The notes under the pieces were generated by a model. That model saw nothing but the letters and a program-made list of their open reading frames with translations, was not told where the DNA came from and did not search any database. Positions 1 through 6,830 of a stretch of DNA of 29,122 nucleotides are shown one piece after another. This DNA is from Pseudomonas_S sp047607345. Its GTDB lineage: Bacteria > Pseudomonadota > Gammaproteobacteria > Xanthomonadales > Xanthomonadaceae. Positions within the stretch are counted from its first letter, which is position 1. Each line of letters starts with the position of its first letter. The position numbers were made by a program, and so were the translations under genes. The stretch is taken from positions 1-29,122 of the forward strand of contig JASGDF010000199.1 in the NCBI GenBank assembly GCA_047607345.1, in the 5' to 3' direction.

Positions 1-655
1 CGCGCCCGTGACCGAAGCGCCGCGCGTGCCTGCCGGCGTGGCGAATCCCGCGCCGGCTCCGTCCGCGCCGCAATCGGCGCCACCACGCGCCGCCGCGAAC
101 GACGTGCCGCCGTGGGCCACCGACGATCACCCGGTCGCCGCGCCGGTGGCGCCGCCGTCGCGCCCGGCGATGCCGGAGATGGCGATGGTGCCGCCGCCCG
201 CGCCGTACCCGGCACCGGCGCCGCCCGTCCATGCGCCGGTGGCGGCACCGGCAACGGCCGACGCCATCGCCGACGCCGAGCACTGGCTCGAACTGGTCGC
301 GCGCAGCGGCCTGAACGGACCGTCGCGGCAGCTCGCCGCCAATGCCGCCTTCGTCAGCCACCAGGGCGGCGTGCTGCGCCTGGCGCTGGCGTCCGGCTTC
401 GAATATCTGCAGTCGGAGCGCGCGGTCGGCGATCTCGCCGAGGCGCTCGCGACCCGGCTTGGTTCTGCGCCCAGGATCCTGATCGAGACCGGCGCCGCCG
501 CGGCCGAGACGCTGCACGAGCGCGCCCACCGCCAGCAGGGCGAGCGCCAGGGCGCCGCCGAGCAGGCCTTCATGAACGACCCGAGCGTGCAGCAGCTGAT
601 CCAGCAGCACGGCGCGCGCGTGGTTCCCGATTCCATCCGCCCTTACGACGAGTGA
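1..655 (+). CDS. dnaX: DNA polymerase III subunit tau/gamma, C-terminal part (partial at window start)
   Basis: The reading frame is open from base 2 and ends at TGA 653-655, so the 5' part of the gene lies outside the window. The visible ~217 residues begin with an Ala/Pro-rich linker of about 90 residues, typical of the flexible tether in tau. A folded end follows, from WLELVARSGLNGPSRQLAANA through LRLALASGFEYL to the acidic DSIRPYDE tail. This matches the tau C-terminal domain, which contacts the polymerase alpha subunit in the replisome. The ATPase clamp-loader domains are not in the window. Identification is strengthened by ybaB and recR immediately downstream, the conserved dnaX-ybaB-recR order of gammaproteobacteria. 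The stop is only 7 nt before ybaB, indicating cotranscription. Confidence 0.88.
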   Translation, partial: APVTEAPRVPAGVANPAPAPSAPQSAPPRAAANDVPPWATDDHPVAAPVAPPSRPAMPEMAMVPPPAPYPAPAPPVHAPVAAPATADAIADAEHWLELVARSGLNGPSRQLAANAAFVSHQGGVLRLALASGFEYLQSERAVGDLAEALATRLGSAPRILIETGAAAAETLHERAHRQQGERQGAAEQAFMNDPSVQQLIQQHGARVVPDSIRPYDE

Positions 656-662
656 CACGACG

Positions 663-983
663 ATGCGAGGCAACATCGCCCAACTGATGCAGCAGGCGCA
701 GAAGATGCAGGAGAACCTGCAGCGCGCCCAGGAAGAACTGGCCAAGCTGGAGATCACCGGCAGCGCCGGCGGCGGTATGGTCAGCGTGACCCTGACCGGC
801 GCCAAGGAGTGCCGCAAGGTCCGCATCGACCCGGCCATCCTGTCCGACCAGGAAATGGTCGAGGACCTGGTCGCGGCCGCGTTCAATGACGCCTCCAACA
901 AGGTCGAAGCCGAGTCCAAGACCCGGATGGGGGCGCTGACCGCGGGCATGCCGCTGCCGCCGGGGATGAAACTGCCGTTCTGA
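663..983 (+). CDS. ybaB: YbaB/EbfC family nucleoid-associated protein
   Basis: A 106-residue protein with the YbaB signature: MRGNIAQLMQQAQKMQENLQ at the N-terminus (amphipathic helix), then a beta-rich centre with GGGMVSVTLTGAKECRKVRIDP and a C-terminal helix ending in the usual PLPPGMKLPF tail. The family forms small dimers that bind DNA and are found between dnaX and recR; its exact cellular role is still loosely defined. Length is normal for the family. ATG 663 lies 7 nt after the dnaX stop with no competing start. Downstream, an inverted repeat separates it from recR. Confidence 0.93.
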   Translation: MRGNIAQLMQQAQKMQENLQRAQEELAKLEITGSAGGGMVSVTLTGAKECRKVRIDPAILSDQEMVEDLVAAAFNDASNKVEAESKTRMGALTAGMPLPPGMKLPF

Positions 984-988
984 GAGCC

Positions 989-1052
989 GTGATTCGTGAT
1001 TAGTCAGAAGCGGTTCCGCTCTTGCCTTTGCGAATCAAGAATCACGAATCAC
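989..1052 (+). repeat. Intergenic palindromic element with 13-bp perfect terminal arms
   Basis: GTGATTCGTGATT (989-1001) is the exact reverse complement of AATCACGAATCAC (1040-1052); the spacer contains gcggttccgc-like pairing. The right arm ends on the base before the recR ATG, so it occupies the usual ribosome-binding position. The GATTCG...CGAATC ends relate it to the elements at 1651-1753 and 12167-12227. Confidence 0.8.
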
Positions 1053-1646
1053 ATGTCCTCCCTGCTCGAACAATTGATCGAGGCCTTCCGCGTGCTGCCT
1101 GGTGTGGGCAGCAAGACCGCCCAGCGCATGGCCTACCACGTGCTCGAACGCGAGCGCGATGGCGGGCAGCGGCTGGCCGAGGTGCTGGCGCAGGCGATCG
1201 AGCGCGTCGGCCATTGCGTGCAGTGCCGTGACTTCAGCGAGACCGAGGTCTGCGCGATCTGCGCCAACGCCGGCCGCGAGCGCCAGCAGCTGTGCGTGGT
1301 GGAATCGCCGGCCGATCGGCTGGCGATCGAGCATGCCACCGGCTACCGCGGGCTGTACTTCATCCTGCAGGGGCGGCTGTCGCCGCTGGACGGGATCGGC
1401 CCACGCGAGTTGGGGCTTGATCAGCTCGGTGAGCGCCTGGCGCAGGCCGAGGTGCGCGAGCTGATCATCGCCACCAACGCCACGGTCGAGGGCGAGGCCA
1501 CCGCGCACTACCTGGCGCAGTTGGCGCGCCAGCACGACGTGCGCCCGAGCCGACTCACCCAGGGCATGCCGCTCGGCGGCGAGCTGGAATACGTCGATCG
1601 CGGCACGCTGTCGTATGCGTTCGGTAGTCGTACCGAAATGCCTTGA
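1053..1646 (+). CDS. recR: Recombination mediator protein RecR
   Basis: A 197-residue protein, the normal RecR length. RecR acts with RecF and RecO to load RecA on gapped single-stranded DNA. Visible features in order: helix-hairpin-helix region (LPGVGSKTAQRMAYHVL, residues about 15-31), a four-cysteine zinc module with Cys55, Cys58, Cys67 and Cys70, and a Toprim domain starting LCVVESPADRLAIE. The C-terminus ends with the usual GGELEYVDRGTLSYAF segment. ATG 1053 is chosen because homologues start at MSSLLEQLIEAFRVLPG; an in-frame upstream start at 996 would only translate the repeat element. There is no clear Shine-Dalgarno sequence because the repeat arm abuts the start codon. Confidence 0.95.
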   Translation: MSSLLEQLIEAFRVLPGVGSKTAQRMAYHVLERERDGGQRLAEVLAQAIERVGHCVQCRDFSETEVCAICANAGRERQQLCVVESPADRLAIEHATGYRGLYFILQGRLSPLDGIGPRELGLDQLGERLAQAEVRELIIATNATVEGEATAHYLAQLARQHDVRPSRLTQGMPLGGELEYVDRGTLSYAFGSRTEMP

Positions 1647-1650
1647 GGCG

Positions 1651-1753
1651 GGGATTCAAGATTGAGGCCTGGAGATTTGCAAAAGCAGGAAGCTCTCTCA
1701 TAGCCTCTCCCGAATCCCGAATCCCGAATCCCGAATCCCGAATCCCGAATCCC
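1651..1753 (+). repeat. Intergenic repeat element ending in six tandem CCCGAAT heptads
   Basis: GGGATTC at 1651-1657 is mirrored by GAATCCC copies at the right side. From 1709 to 1750 there are six perfect tandem copies of CCCGAAT followed by CCC (1751-1753). The middle contains ttgcaaaagcaggaagct, resembling the core of related Xanthomonadaceae intergenic elements. The array ends 4 nt before the ATG of the next gene, which has no recognisable Shine-Dalgarno sequence. Confidence 0.9.
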
Positions 1754-1757
1754 GCTC

Positions 1758-2114
1758 ATGACCGACACCCTTTTCGGCAAGATCATCCGTCGCGAAATTC
1801 CCGCCACCATCGTCTACGAGGACGATGAGGTGCTGGGCTTCAAGGACATCGCGCCGCAGGCGCCGGTGCATGTGCTGTTCATACCGAAGCGCGAGGTCAT
1901 CCCGACCCTGGATGACTTGCGTCCCGAACAGGCGCATCTGATCGGCAAGCTGGCGCTGGCCGCGGCCGAGTACGCGCGAGGCGAGGGCCTGGCGCAGGAT
2001 GGCTATCGGGTGGTGATGAACTGCCGCGATTTCGCCGGGCAGACGGTCTACCACATCCACCTGCACCTGCTGGCCGGCGCGCCGCTGGGCCGCTTCGGCA
2101 CACCGCAGGCCTAG
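1758..2114 (+). CDS. hinT: HIT-family purine nucleoside phosphoramidase (HinT-like)
   Basis: A 118-residue histidine-triad protein. The C-terminal HxHxH motif reads HIHLHLL with His99, His101 and His103, preceded by the family's FAGQTVYH segment; the N-terminal region TLFGKIIRREIPATIVYEDD is typical of bacterial HinT. The family hydrolyses nucleoside phosphoramidates and acyl-adenylates in the cytoplasm, with the central His of the triad as nucleophile. Length is complete. The gene starts at ATG 1758 just after a heptad array; translation may therefore rely on an unusual initiation region. It is followed by a palindromic repeat at 2131-2200. Confidence 0.92.
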   Translation: MTDTLFGKIIRREIPATIVYEDDEVLGFKDIAPQAPVHVLFIPKREVIPTLDDLRPEQAHLIGKLALAAAEYARGEGLAQDGYRVVMNCRDFAGQTVYHIHLHLLAGAPLGRFGTPQA

Positions 2115-2130
2115 CGAGCCCCTGAACCCC

Positions 2131-2200
2131 TTGCAGGAGGGACTTCAGTCCCGAGGGGCTTCACCGGAGAAGCTCCTCGGGACTGAAGTCCCTCCTACAA
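2131..2200 (+). repeat. REP-like palindrome (GGGACTTCAGTCCC family)
   Basis: Two arms of about 32 nt (2131-2162 and 2169-2200) are nearly perfect reverse complements around a 6-nt centre. The core GGAGGGACTTCAGTCCC recurs in a second, even more perfect copy at the window end (29071-29122). It lies between the HIT gene and the convergent slp gene and could fold in either transcript. Confidence 0.88.
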
Positions 2201-2226
2201 AAACCTGCCCCGGCAGCGCGGAAACC

Positions 2227-2252
2227 ACAACGCCGCCCGAGGGCGGCGTTGT
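2227..2252 (-). terminator. Stem-loop, probable terminator of the slp transcript
   Basis: ACAACGCCGCCC (2227-2238) and GGGCGGCGTTGT (2241-2252) form a perfect 12-bp stem with a 2-nt centre. It lies 27 bases past the slp stop on the minus strand. There is no long U-run on either strand (only ggttt on the minus side), so efficiency is uncertain; it may serve both convergent units. Confidence 0.55.
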
Positions 2253-2278
2253 CGGTCATGCAGAAGCAGGCAGCGCGA

Positions 2279-2821
2279 TCACCACCAACCCCAGCGGCCC
2301 CAGCGCGGTCCGCCCCAGCGTGGGCCCCACGGATCCAGCGGACCCCACGGGCCGTACGGGTAGGCCGGCACGACCTCCACGTCGCGCACCACCGGCCACA
2401 GGTAGACCACGTCGGCGTCGATCTTCGGCAGGTGGTAGTCGTATTCACCGACACTGGCGTTCTCGTAGCCGACGATGTGGCCGATGAAGGTCACGTCGCG
2501 GCCGGGCTCGAACACGGCCGGGTCGTAGAAGCCGGCGCGGCAGGCGACGAAGCGGCCATCGCTGGCGTCGGCCGAACTGGTCTGCGGGCGACCGCTGCCG
2601 TCGAGCGGACGTGACAGCAGTTGAAAGCAGGTCTCGCCCTGCGTCGGCCGGGTCTCGATGATGCGCCCGCCCCAGCGCACCTGCGTACCGACGGCGGGTT
2701 GGCTGGCCACCGCGTCGCGCGGGCTCACCGTGCTGAATTGTCCTTGCAGCGGCTTGGGTGCGGTGGCGCATGCCGCCAACGACAGCACGGCGGCAAGAGG
2801 AAGAATGAAGTGGATCTTCAT
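2279..2821 (-). CDS. slp: Slp-family outer membrane lipoprotein
   Basis: A 180-residue protein with a lipoprotein signal: charged MKIH, hydrophobic stretch, and lipobox LAAC with Cys18 as the lipidation site. The mature part contains VGTQVRWGGRIIETRPTQGETCFQLLSRPL and DVTFIGHIVGYE, the pattern of Slp proteins, which are outer membrane lipoproteins induced by starvation or stationary phase in enteric bacteria. The C-terminus is a Trp/Gly/Pro-rich tail (residues about 155-180) also seen in xanthomonad members. Its ATG overlaps the stop of the broken transglutaminase gene upstream (ATGA, 2818-2821), so the two were translated together. With the upstream genes damaged, its expression may have changed. 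Confidence 0.85.
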   Translation of the reverse strand: MKIHFILPLAAVLSLAACATAPKPLQGQFSTVSPRDAVASQPAVGTQVRWGGRIIETRPTQGETCFQLLSRPLDGSGRPQTSSADASDGRFVACRAGFYDPAVFEPGRDVTFIGHIVGYENASVGEYDYHLPKIDADVVYLWPVVRDVEVVPAYPYGPWGPLDPWGPRWGGPRWGRWGWW

Positions 2822-3774
2822 GGTGAGGCTCCGGTACTCGGGCGATGGCGGTGCAGGTCTTTGACCAGGTCTTTGAGCAGGCGCGGGCGGTCCGTGCCTG
2901 CGTCAGCGTAGCGTGCTTCGGTGAAACGTTGGCTGAGTGCAAGCAAGGCCGGGTCGGGGCGCCGCGCGTGGACGCGTCGGGCCCATTGGAGCGCGGGTTC
3001 GTGCGGTTTGCGTGTCAGGCCGTGTCGCACATAGCCACGATCAAGCCGGTGCCAGGCACGCAGCAGCGGGTCGCGCTCGCGTTCGCCGCGCGCCAGCAGC
3101 CAAGCGATCCAGCCGAGCGCGGCGAGCGCGAAGGCGGCGAACAACGTGATCAGCTGGCCCGGTTCGAGCCGGTCGATGCCGAACGGGCGCAACAGCTTGC
3201 TGGCGCTGGGCGTCGAAGGACAGCACCAGCTCGTTCCATTCGCGGCGCAGCCAGTCGCCGACGTCGCCGACGCGCCACTCGGTCGCCGCGTCACCGGCGC
3301 CCTGGCCCTGGCCGAGCCGGTCCTCCAGGGTGTCGTAGATGCGCTCGGGCGCGACCGCGGCGGTCGGGTCCACCCGCACCCAGCCACGCCCGGCCAGCCA
3401 GACCTCGGCCCAGGCGTGGGCGTGGGCGTCCATGCGCCGCACGATCCAGTAGCCGCCCAGCGGGTTGCGCACGCCGCCGGCATAGCCGGTCACCACGCGC
3501 GCCGGGATGCCGGCCGCGCGCATCGCCACCACGAACGCCGAACTGAAGTGCTCGCAGAAACCGGCCTTCTGCTGGAACAGGAACTCGTCGACGCTGTCGT
3601 GCCCGGGCAGCGGCGTATCCAGGGTGTAGGCGAACTCGGTGCGGATCCACGCCAGCATGCGCTGCACCACCGCCGCGTCGTCGCTTCCGGCTTGCTGCCG
3701 CCATTGCCGGGCCAGCGTGAGCGTGCGCGGGTTGAAGCCGGGCGGCAGGCGCAGCGGCGTGCCGGCGGTGACCG
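2818..3774 (-). pseudogene. TgpA-type transglutaminase gene, 5'-truncated and frameshifted remnant
   Basis: Reading down the minus strand from about 3774, one frame encodes a transglutaminase-like domain: TPLRLPPGFNPRTL, the catalytic Cys in KAGFCEHFSSAF (codon 3554-3556), the His in RMDAHAHAWAEVW, and the Asp in WVRVDPTAAV (codon 3368-3370). Near 3196 the homologous sequence jumps to another frame, which continues LLRPFGIDRLEPGQ, one transmembrane helix (LITLFAAFALAALGWIAWLL) and the cytoplasmic tail to TGA 2818-2820. Intact TgpA proteins have several N-terminal membrane helices before this domain; these are missing. The 5' end joins a moxR fragment out of frame. Two independent lesions mean no full-length product, although the catalytic triad survives in the first frame. 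Confidence 0.82.
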
Positions 3775-3942
3775 GCCCGGCAGGTCCTCGATCAGCAGGT
3801 GCCCACCCGACAGCAGCGCGACGAAGGCCAGCCGCACCTCGTGCCGCTTGCCGAGCAGCAGCGAATTGACCTGGGCCTGCGCGCGCCGCAGCGCGTCGTG
3901 CAACGCATCGGTTAGCATTCCCGGGCGAAGCAGTATCGACAT
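3775..3942 (-). pseudogene. MoxR-type AAA ATPase gene, N-terminal remnant cut before the Walker A motif
   Basis: ATG 3942 on the minus strand opens 56 codons that read like the N-terminus of MoxR ATPases: ALHDALRRAQAQVNSLLLGK, RHEVRLAFVALLSGGHLL, then IEDLPG. In intact MoxR the next residues form the nucleotide-binding loop (VGKT); here the sequence changes at 3774 into transglutaminase coding sequence in another frame. moxR, DUF58 and tgpA normally form an operon, so the remainder of moxR, the DUF58 gene and the tgpA 5' half appear to have been removed in one internal deletion. The start lies 36 bp from the divergent glycosyltransferase gene. Confidence 0.8.
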
Positions 3943-3978
3943 CACATTTCCGATGGTTTGAGGGCAAGTGCAGGGGCA

Positions 3979-5823
3979 ATGCAGGGGGAACAGCGCACGC
4001 ATCGCATCTTCGTGATCCTGTGGACACTGGTGACGGCCGTCAAGTTGCTGATCGCGGCGCGCTTGCCGCTGTTCGTCGACGAGGCGTTCTATTGGCAGGA
4101 AGGCCAGCACCTGGCCGCCGCCTATTCCGATCTGCCCGGCATGACCGCCTGGCTGGCGCGGTTGGGGGTGGAGGCCGGCGGCCACCACCTGCTGGCGCTG
4201 CGGCTGCCGTTCCTGGCGATCGCCGCGCTGCTGCCATGGTTGGTCGCGCACATTTCCTCGCGTTGGTTCGGCGCGCATGCCGGCTGGCAGGCCGGCTGCC
4301 TGACCTTGCTGATGCCGTTGTCGGCCACGCTGGGCATTCTCGCGGTGCCGGATGTGCCGCTGGCGTTGGCCGCGGTGCTGTGCCTGGATGCCGGCGCGCG
4401 GCTGTTGCGCGAGGTGGACGCGGCCAGTGCCTTGGAACTGGCGGCCGGCCTGCTGATCGGTGCACTGAGCCACTATCGTTTCGTCGGCGTGATCGGCGTG
4501 GGCTTGATCGCGCTGGCGCTGATCCCGCGGGGCCGGGCGGTGCTGCGTGACCCGCGGGTGTGGATGGCGCTGATGATCGGCGCGCTGGCCTGGCTGCCGC
4601 TGTTGATCTGGAACTCCGACAACCACGAGGCCGGTCTGCGCTTCCAGTTGCTGGACCGGCATCCATGGCGCTTCCAGTCGGCCGGCGCCTGGTTTCTGGT
4701 GGTGCAGGTGCTGCTGGTCACGCCGCTGCTGGCGGTGGCGATGCTGCGCGTGGTGATGGCCGGTATCCGCACTGGCGGCGGTTCGCGCGCGCAGTGGCGT
4801 TATTTCGGGTTGCTCGGTGGCGTATCGACACTGGCGATCTTCCTGTTCGGCTTCTTCAGCGACGTCGAACGGATCAGCTTCCACTGGCCGTTGCCGGGTT
4901 ACCTGGCGCTGCTGGTGGCGGTGCCGCTGATCCTCGGGCGCTGGCCGCGCGGATGGCGGCGCGCGACCTGGGGCCTGGCGCTGCTCGGCACGCTCGGCGC
5001 CTACGGCTACTACCTGGCGGTGTCGTTCCCGCAGATCCGTGAACACGCCGCGGGCGAGAAGTACTACCCGCGCAACTTCGCCGGCTGGGAGGCGCTGGCC
5101 GGCGCGGTGAAGGCGGAGTTGAAGGAGATGCCGGCCGGCAGCCGGGTGCTGGCGGACAACTTCAAGGTCGGGGCCGAACTCGGTTTCGCGTTGCGCGATC
5201 CCGACATCGAGGTGTTGCGGGCACCGCTCAACGGCAAGCACGGGCGCGCCGCGCAACTGGCGCTGTGGAACCTGCTGTCCGATGGTGCTCGCACCGGCCC
5301 GCGGTTGTTGGTGCTGTCGCCGAGCGACCAGCGTTACCGCGAGCTGCTGCAGCGCTACCACGACATCTGCGCGATGGTCGGGCCGCTGCCGCCGCCGAGC
5401 GCGGTGGTGTCCACCGACCACGGCTTCCAGCGCTTCCTGCTGTTCCGGCTGCCGGCGCGCAAGCCGGCGGGGGCGTGCGTGGCCCCGGCGATGGCCTGGG
5501 TGGACGCGCCGCTGCCGAATGCGCGCGTGCATGGGCGCCTGAGCGTCGCCGGCTGGGCGTTCAAGGACGGCGCCGGGCTGGCGCGGGTCGAGGTGCTGGT
5601 CGATGGCAAGGTGGCCGCCGAGGCCACCTACGGCAGCGTGCTGGACGTGCGGCCGTACTGGAAGATCTCCACCGATCCGAATCATCCCCGCGTCGGTTTC
5701 CAGGCCGATCTCGATGTCGCCGCGCTCGCGCCCGGCACCCATTGGCTCGGCCTGCGCCTGCATGGCAGCGACGGCAGCGTCGAGGACTGGTGGGAGCAGC
5801 CGTTCGAGGTCCAGCGGCGCTGA
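3979..5823 (+). CDS. ArnT-like GT-C (GT83/GT39-type) glycosyltransferase with extra C-terminal beta-rich domain
   Basis: About 614 residues. The N-terminal helix is followed by an acidic catalytic loop (LPLFVDEAFYW, Asp34-Glu35), the signature of polyprenyl-phosphate-dependent integral membrane transferases such as ArnT; these move a sugar from undecaprenyl phosphate to a periplasmic acceptor. About ten more hydrophobic segments follow, then a periplasmic-type region (residues about 350-495). Residues about 505-614 (VHGRLSVAGWAFKDGAGLARVEVLVDGK to EQPFEVQRR) look like an Ig-like or carbohydrate-binding beta-sandwich, which ArnT itself lacks. ATG 3979 is preferred over TTG 3958 because agggg precedes it. 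Its stop overlaps the next start (TGATG), so it is translationally coupled to the GT2 gene. The acceptor is unknown. Confidence 0.78.
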   Translation: MQGEQRTHRIFVILWTLVTAVKLLIAARLPLFVDEAFYWQEGQHLAAAYSDLPGMTAWLARLGVEAGGHHLLALRLPFLAIAALLPWLVAHISSRWFGAHAGWQAGCLTLLMPLSATLGILAVPDVPLALAAVLCLDAGARLLREVDAASALELAAGLLIGALSHYRFVGVIGVGLIALALIPRGRAVLRDPRVWMALMIGALAWLPLLIWNSDNHEAGLRFQLLDRHPWRFQSAGAWFLVVQVLLVTPLLAVAMLRVVMAGIRTGGGSRAQWRYFGLLGGVSTLAIFLFGFFSDVERISFHWPLPGYLALLVAVPLILGRWPRGWRRATWGLALLGTLGAYGYYLAVSFPQIREHAAGEKYYPRNFAGWEALAGAVKAELKEMPAGSRVLADNFKVGAELGFALRDPDIEVLRAPLNGKHGRAAQLALWNLLSDGARTGPRLLVLSPSDQRYRELLQRYHDICAMVGPLPPPSAVVSTDHGFQRFLLFRLPARKPAGACVAPAMAWVDAPLPNARVHGRLSVAGWAFKDGAGLARVEVLVDGKVAAEATYGSVLDVRPYWKISTDPNHPRVGFQADLDVAALAPGTHWLGLRLHGSDGSVEDWWEQPFEVQRR

Positions 5824-6830
5824 TGCCTTCGCTTTCCATCCCGGGTGCCCGCATGGCCATGCCTTCGTCTTCTTCCCCCGCGACCGGACTGCGCGTCGCG
5901 GTGATCGTGCCATGCCACAACGAGGCGGCCACGATCGCCAAGGTGGTCGGCGACTTCGCGGCCAGCCTGCCGCAGGCGGTCGTGCACGTGTTCGACAACA
6001 ACTCCAGCGACGGCACCGCCGAGCGCGCCCACGCGGCAGGCGCGCGGGTGCACCGGGTGTCGCTGCAGGGCAAGGGCAACGTGATCCGGCGCGGTTTCGC
6101 CGACATCGAGGCCGACGCCTACGTGCTGGTGGATGGCGACGACACCTACGACGCGGGCGCCGCGCCGCAGCTGCTGCGGCGGCTGCTCGCCGAGCGGCTG
6201 GACATGGTCGTCGGCGTGCGCCGCGACCAGGTCCGGGCCGCGTACCGGCCCGGCCACCGCATCGGCAACCTGCTGCTGACGCGGTGCGCGAGCCTGCTGT
6301 TCGGCCGCGCCTTCGACGACATGCTGTCCGGCTATCGCGTGTTCTCGCGGCGCTACGTCAAATCGTTCCCCGCCCACGCGCAGGGCTTCGAGATCGAGAC
6401 CGAACTGGCGGTGCACGCCCTGCAGCTGCGGATGCCGGTGGCCGAGGTGGAGACACGCTATGGCGCGCGTCCGGAGGGCTCGCAGAGCAAGCTCAATACC
6501 TGGTGCGATGGCTGGCGCATCCTGGCCACGATTGCCCGGCTGTTCAAGGCCGAGCGTCCGTTGCTGTTCTTTTCGATCGGGTTCGCCGTCTGTTCGCTGC
6601 TGTCGGTGGTGCTGGCGATCCCGTTGTTCGAGACCTACGTGCAGACCGGCCTGGTGCCGCGCTTTCCGACCGCGATCCTGTGCGTGGCGCTGGTGCTGGT
6701 CGGCTTCCTGCTGCTGGCCTGTGGCCTGATCCTGGATACCGTCACGCGCGGGCGGATCGAAGCCAAGCACCTGGCCTATCTGGCCATTCCTGCGCCGTGC
6801 GCCGAGGCCGCGCACGGAGAGCCGGAATGA
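5823..6830 (+). CDS. GT2 family glycosyltransferase (polyprenyl-phosphate sugar synthase type)
   Basis: A 335-residue GT-A fold enzyme. The N-terminus reads VAVIVPCHNEAATIAKVV, followed by VFDNNSSDGT and the metal-binding DGDD motif (Asp104-Gly-Asp106-Asp107). LSGYRVFSRRYVKSFP and FEIETELAVHA are typical of DPM1-like transferases. Two hydrophobic segments at about 245-270 and 280-305 would anchor it in the membrane, as in ArnC-like enzymes. It probably charges undecaprenyl phosphate with the sugar used by the upstream GT-C enzyme; this is inferred from the operon. Start 5823 overlaps the previous stop; ATG 5853 and 5859 are in-frame alternatives. Its own stop overlaps the next start (ATGA 6827-6830). 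Confidence 0.85.
   Translation: MPSLSIPGARMAMPSSSSPATGLRVAVIVPCHNEAATIAKVVGDFAASLPQAVVHVFDNNSSDGTAERAHAAGARVHRVSLQGKGNVIRRGFADIEADAYVLVDGDDTYDAGAAPQLLRRLLAERLDMVVGVRRDQVRAAYRPGHRIGNLLLTRCASLLFGRAFDDMLSGYRVFSRRYVKSFPAHAQGFEIETELAVHALQLRMPVAEVETRYGARPEGSQSKLNTWCDGWRILATIARLFKAERPLLFFSIGFAVCSLLSVVLAIPLFETYVQTGLVPRFPTAILCVALVLVGFLLLACGLILDTVTRGRIEAKHLAYLAIPAPCAEAAHGEPE

Noticed and set aside
1709..1753. Heptad array as a CRISPR-like repeat
   Set aside because: Units are contiguous 7-mers without spacers and there are no cas genes.
4000..5913. Long minus-strand open frame opposite the ArnT-like gene, continuing into the moxR remnant
   Set aside because: Only the segment from ATG 3942 onward resembles a real protein; the upstream part is low-complexity antisense of the glycosyltransferase gene.
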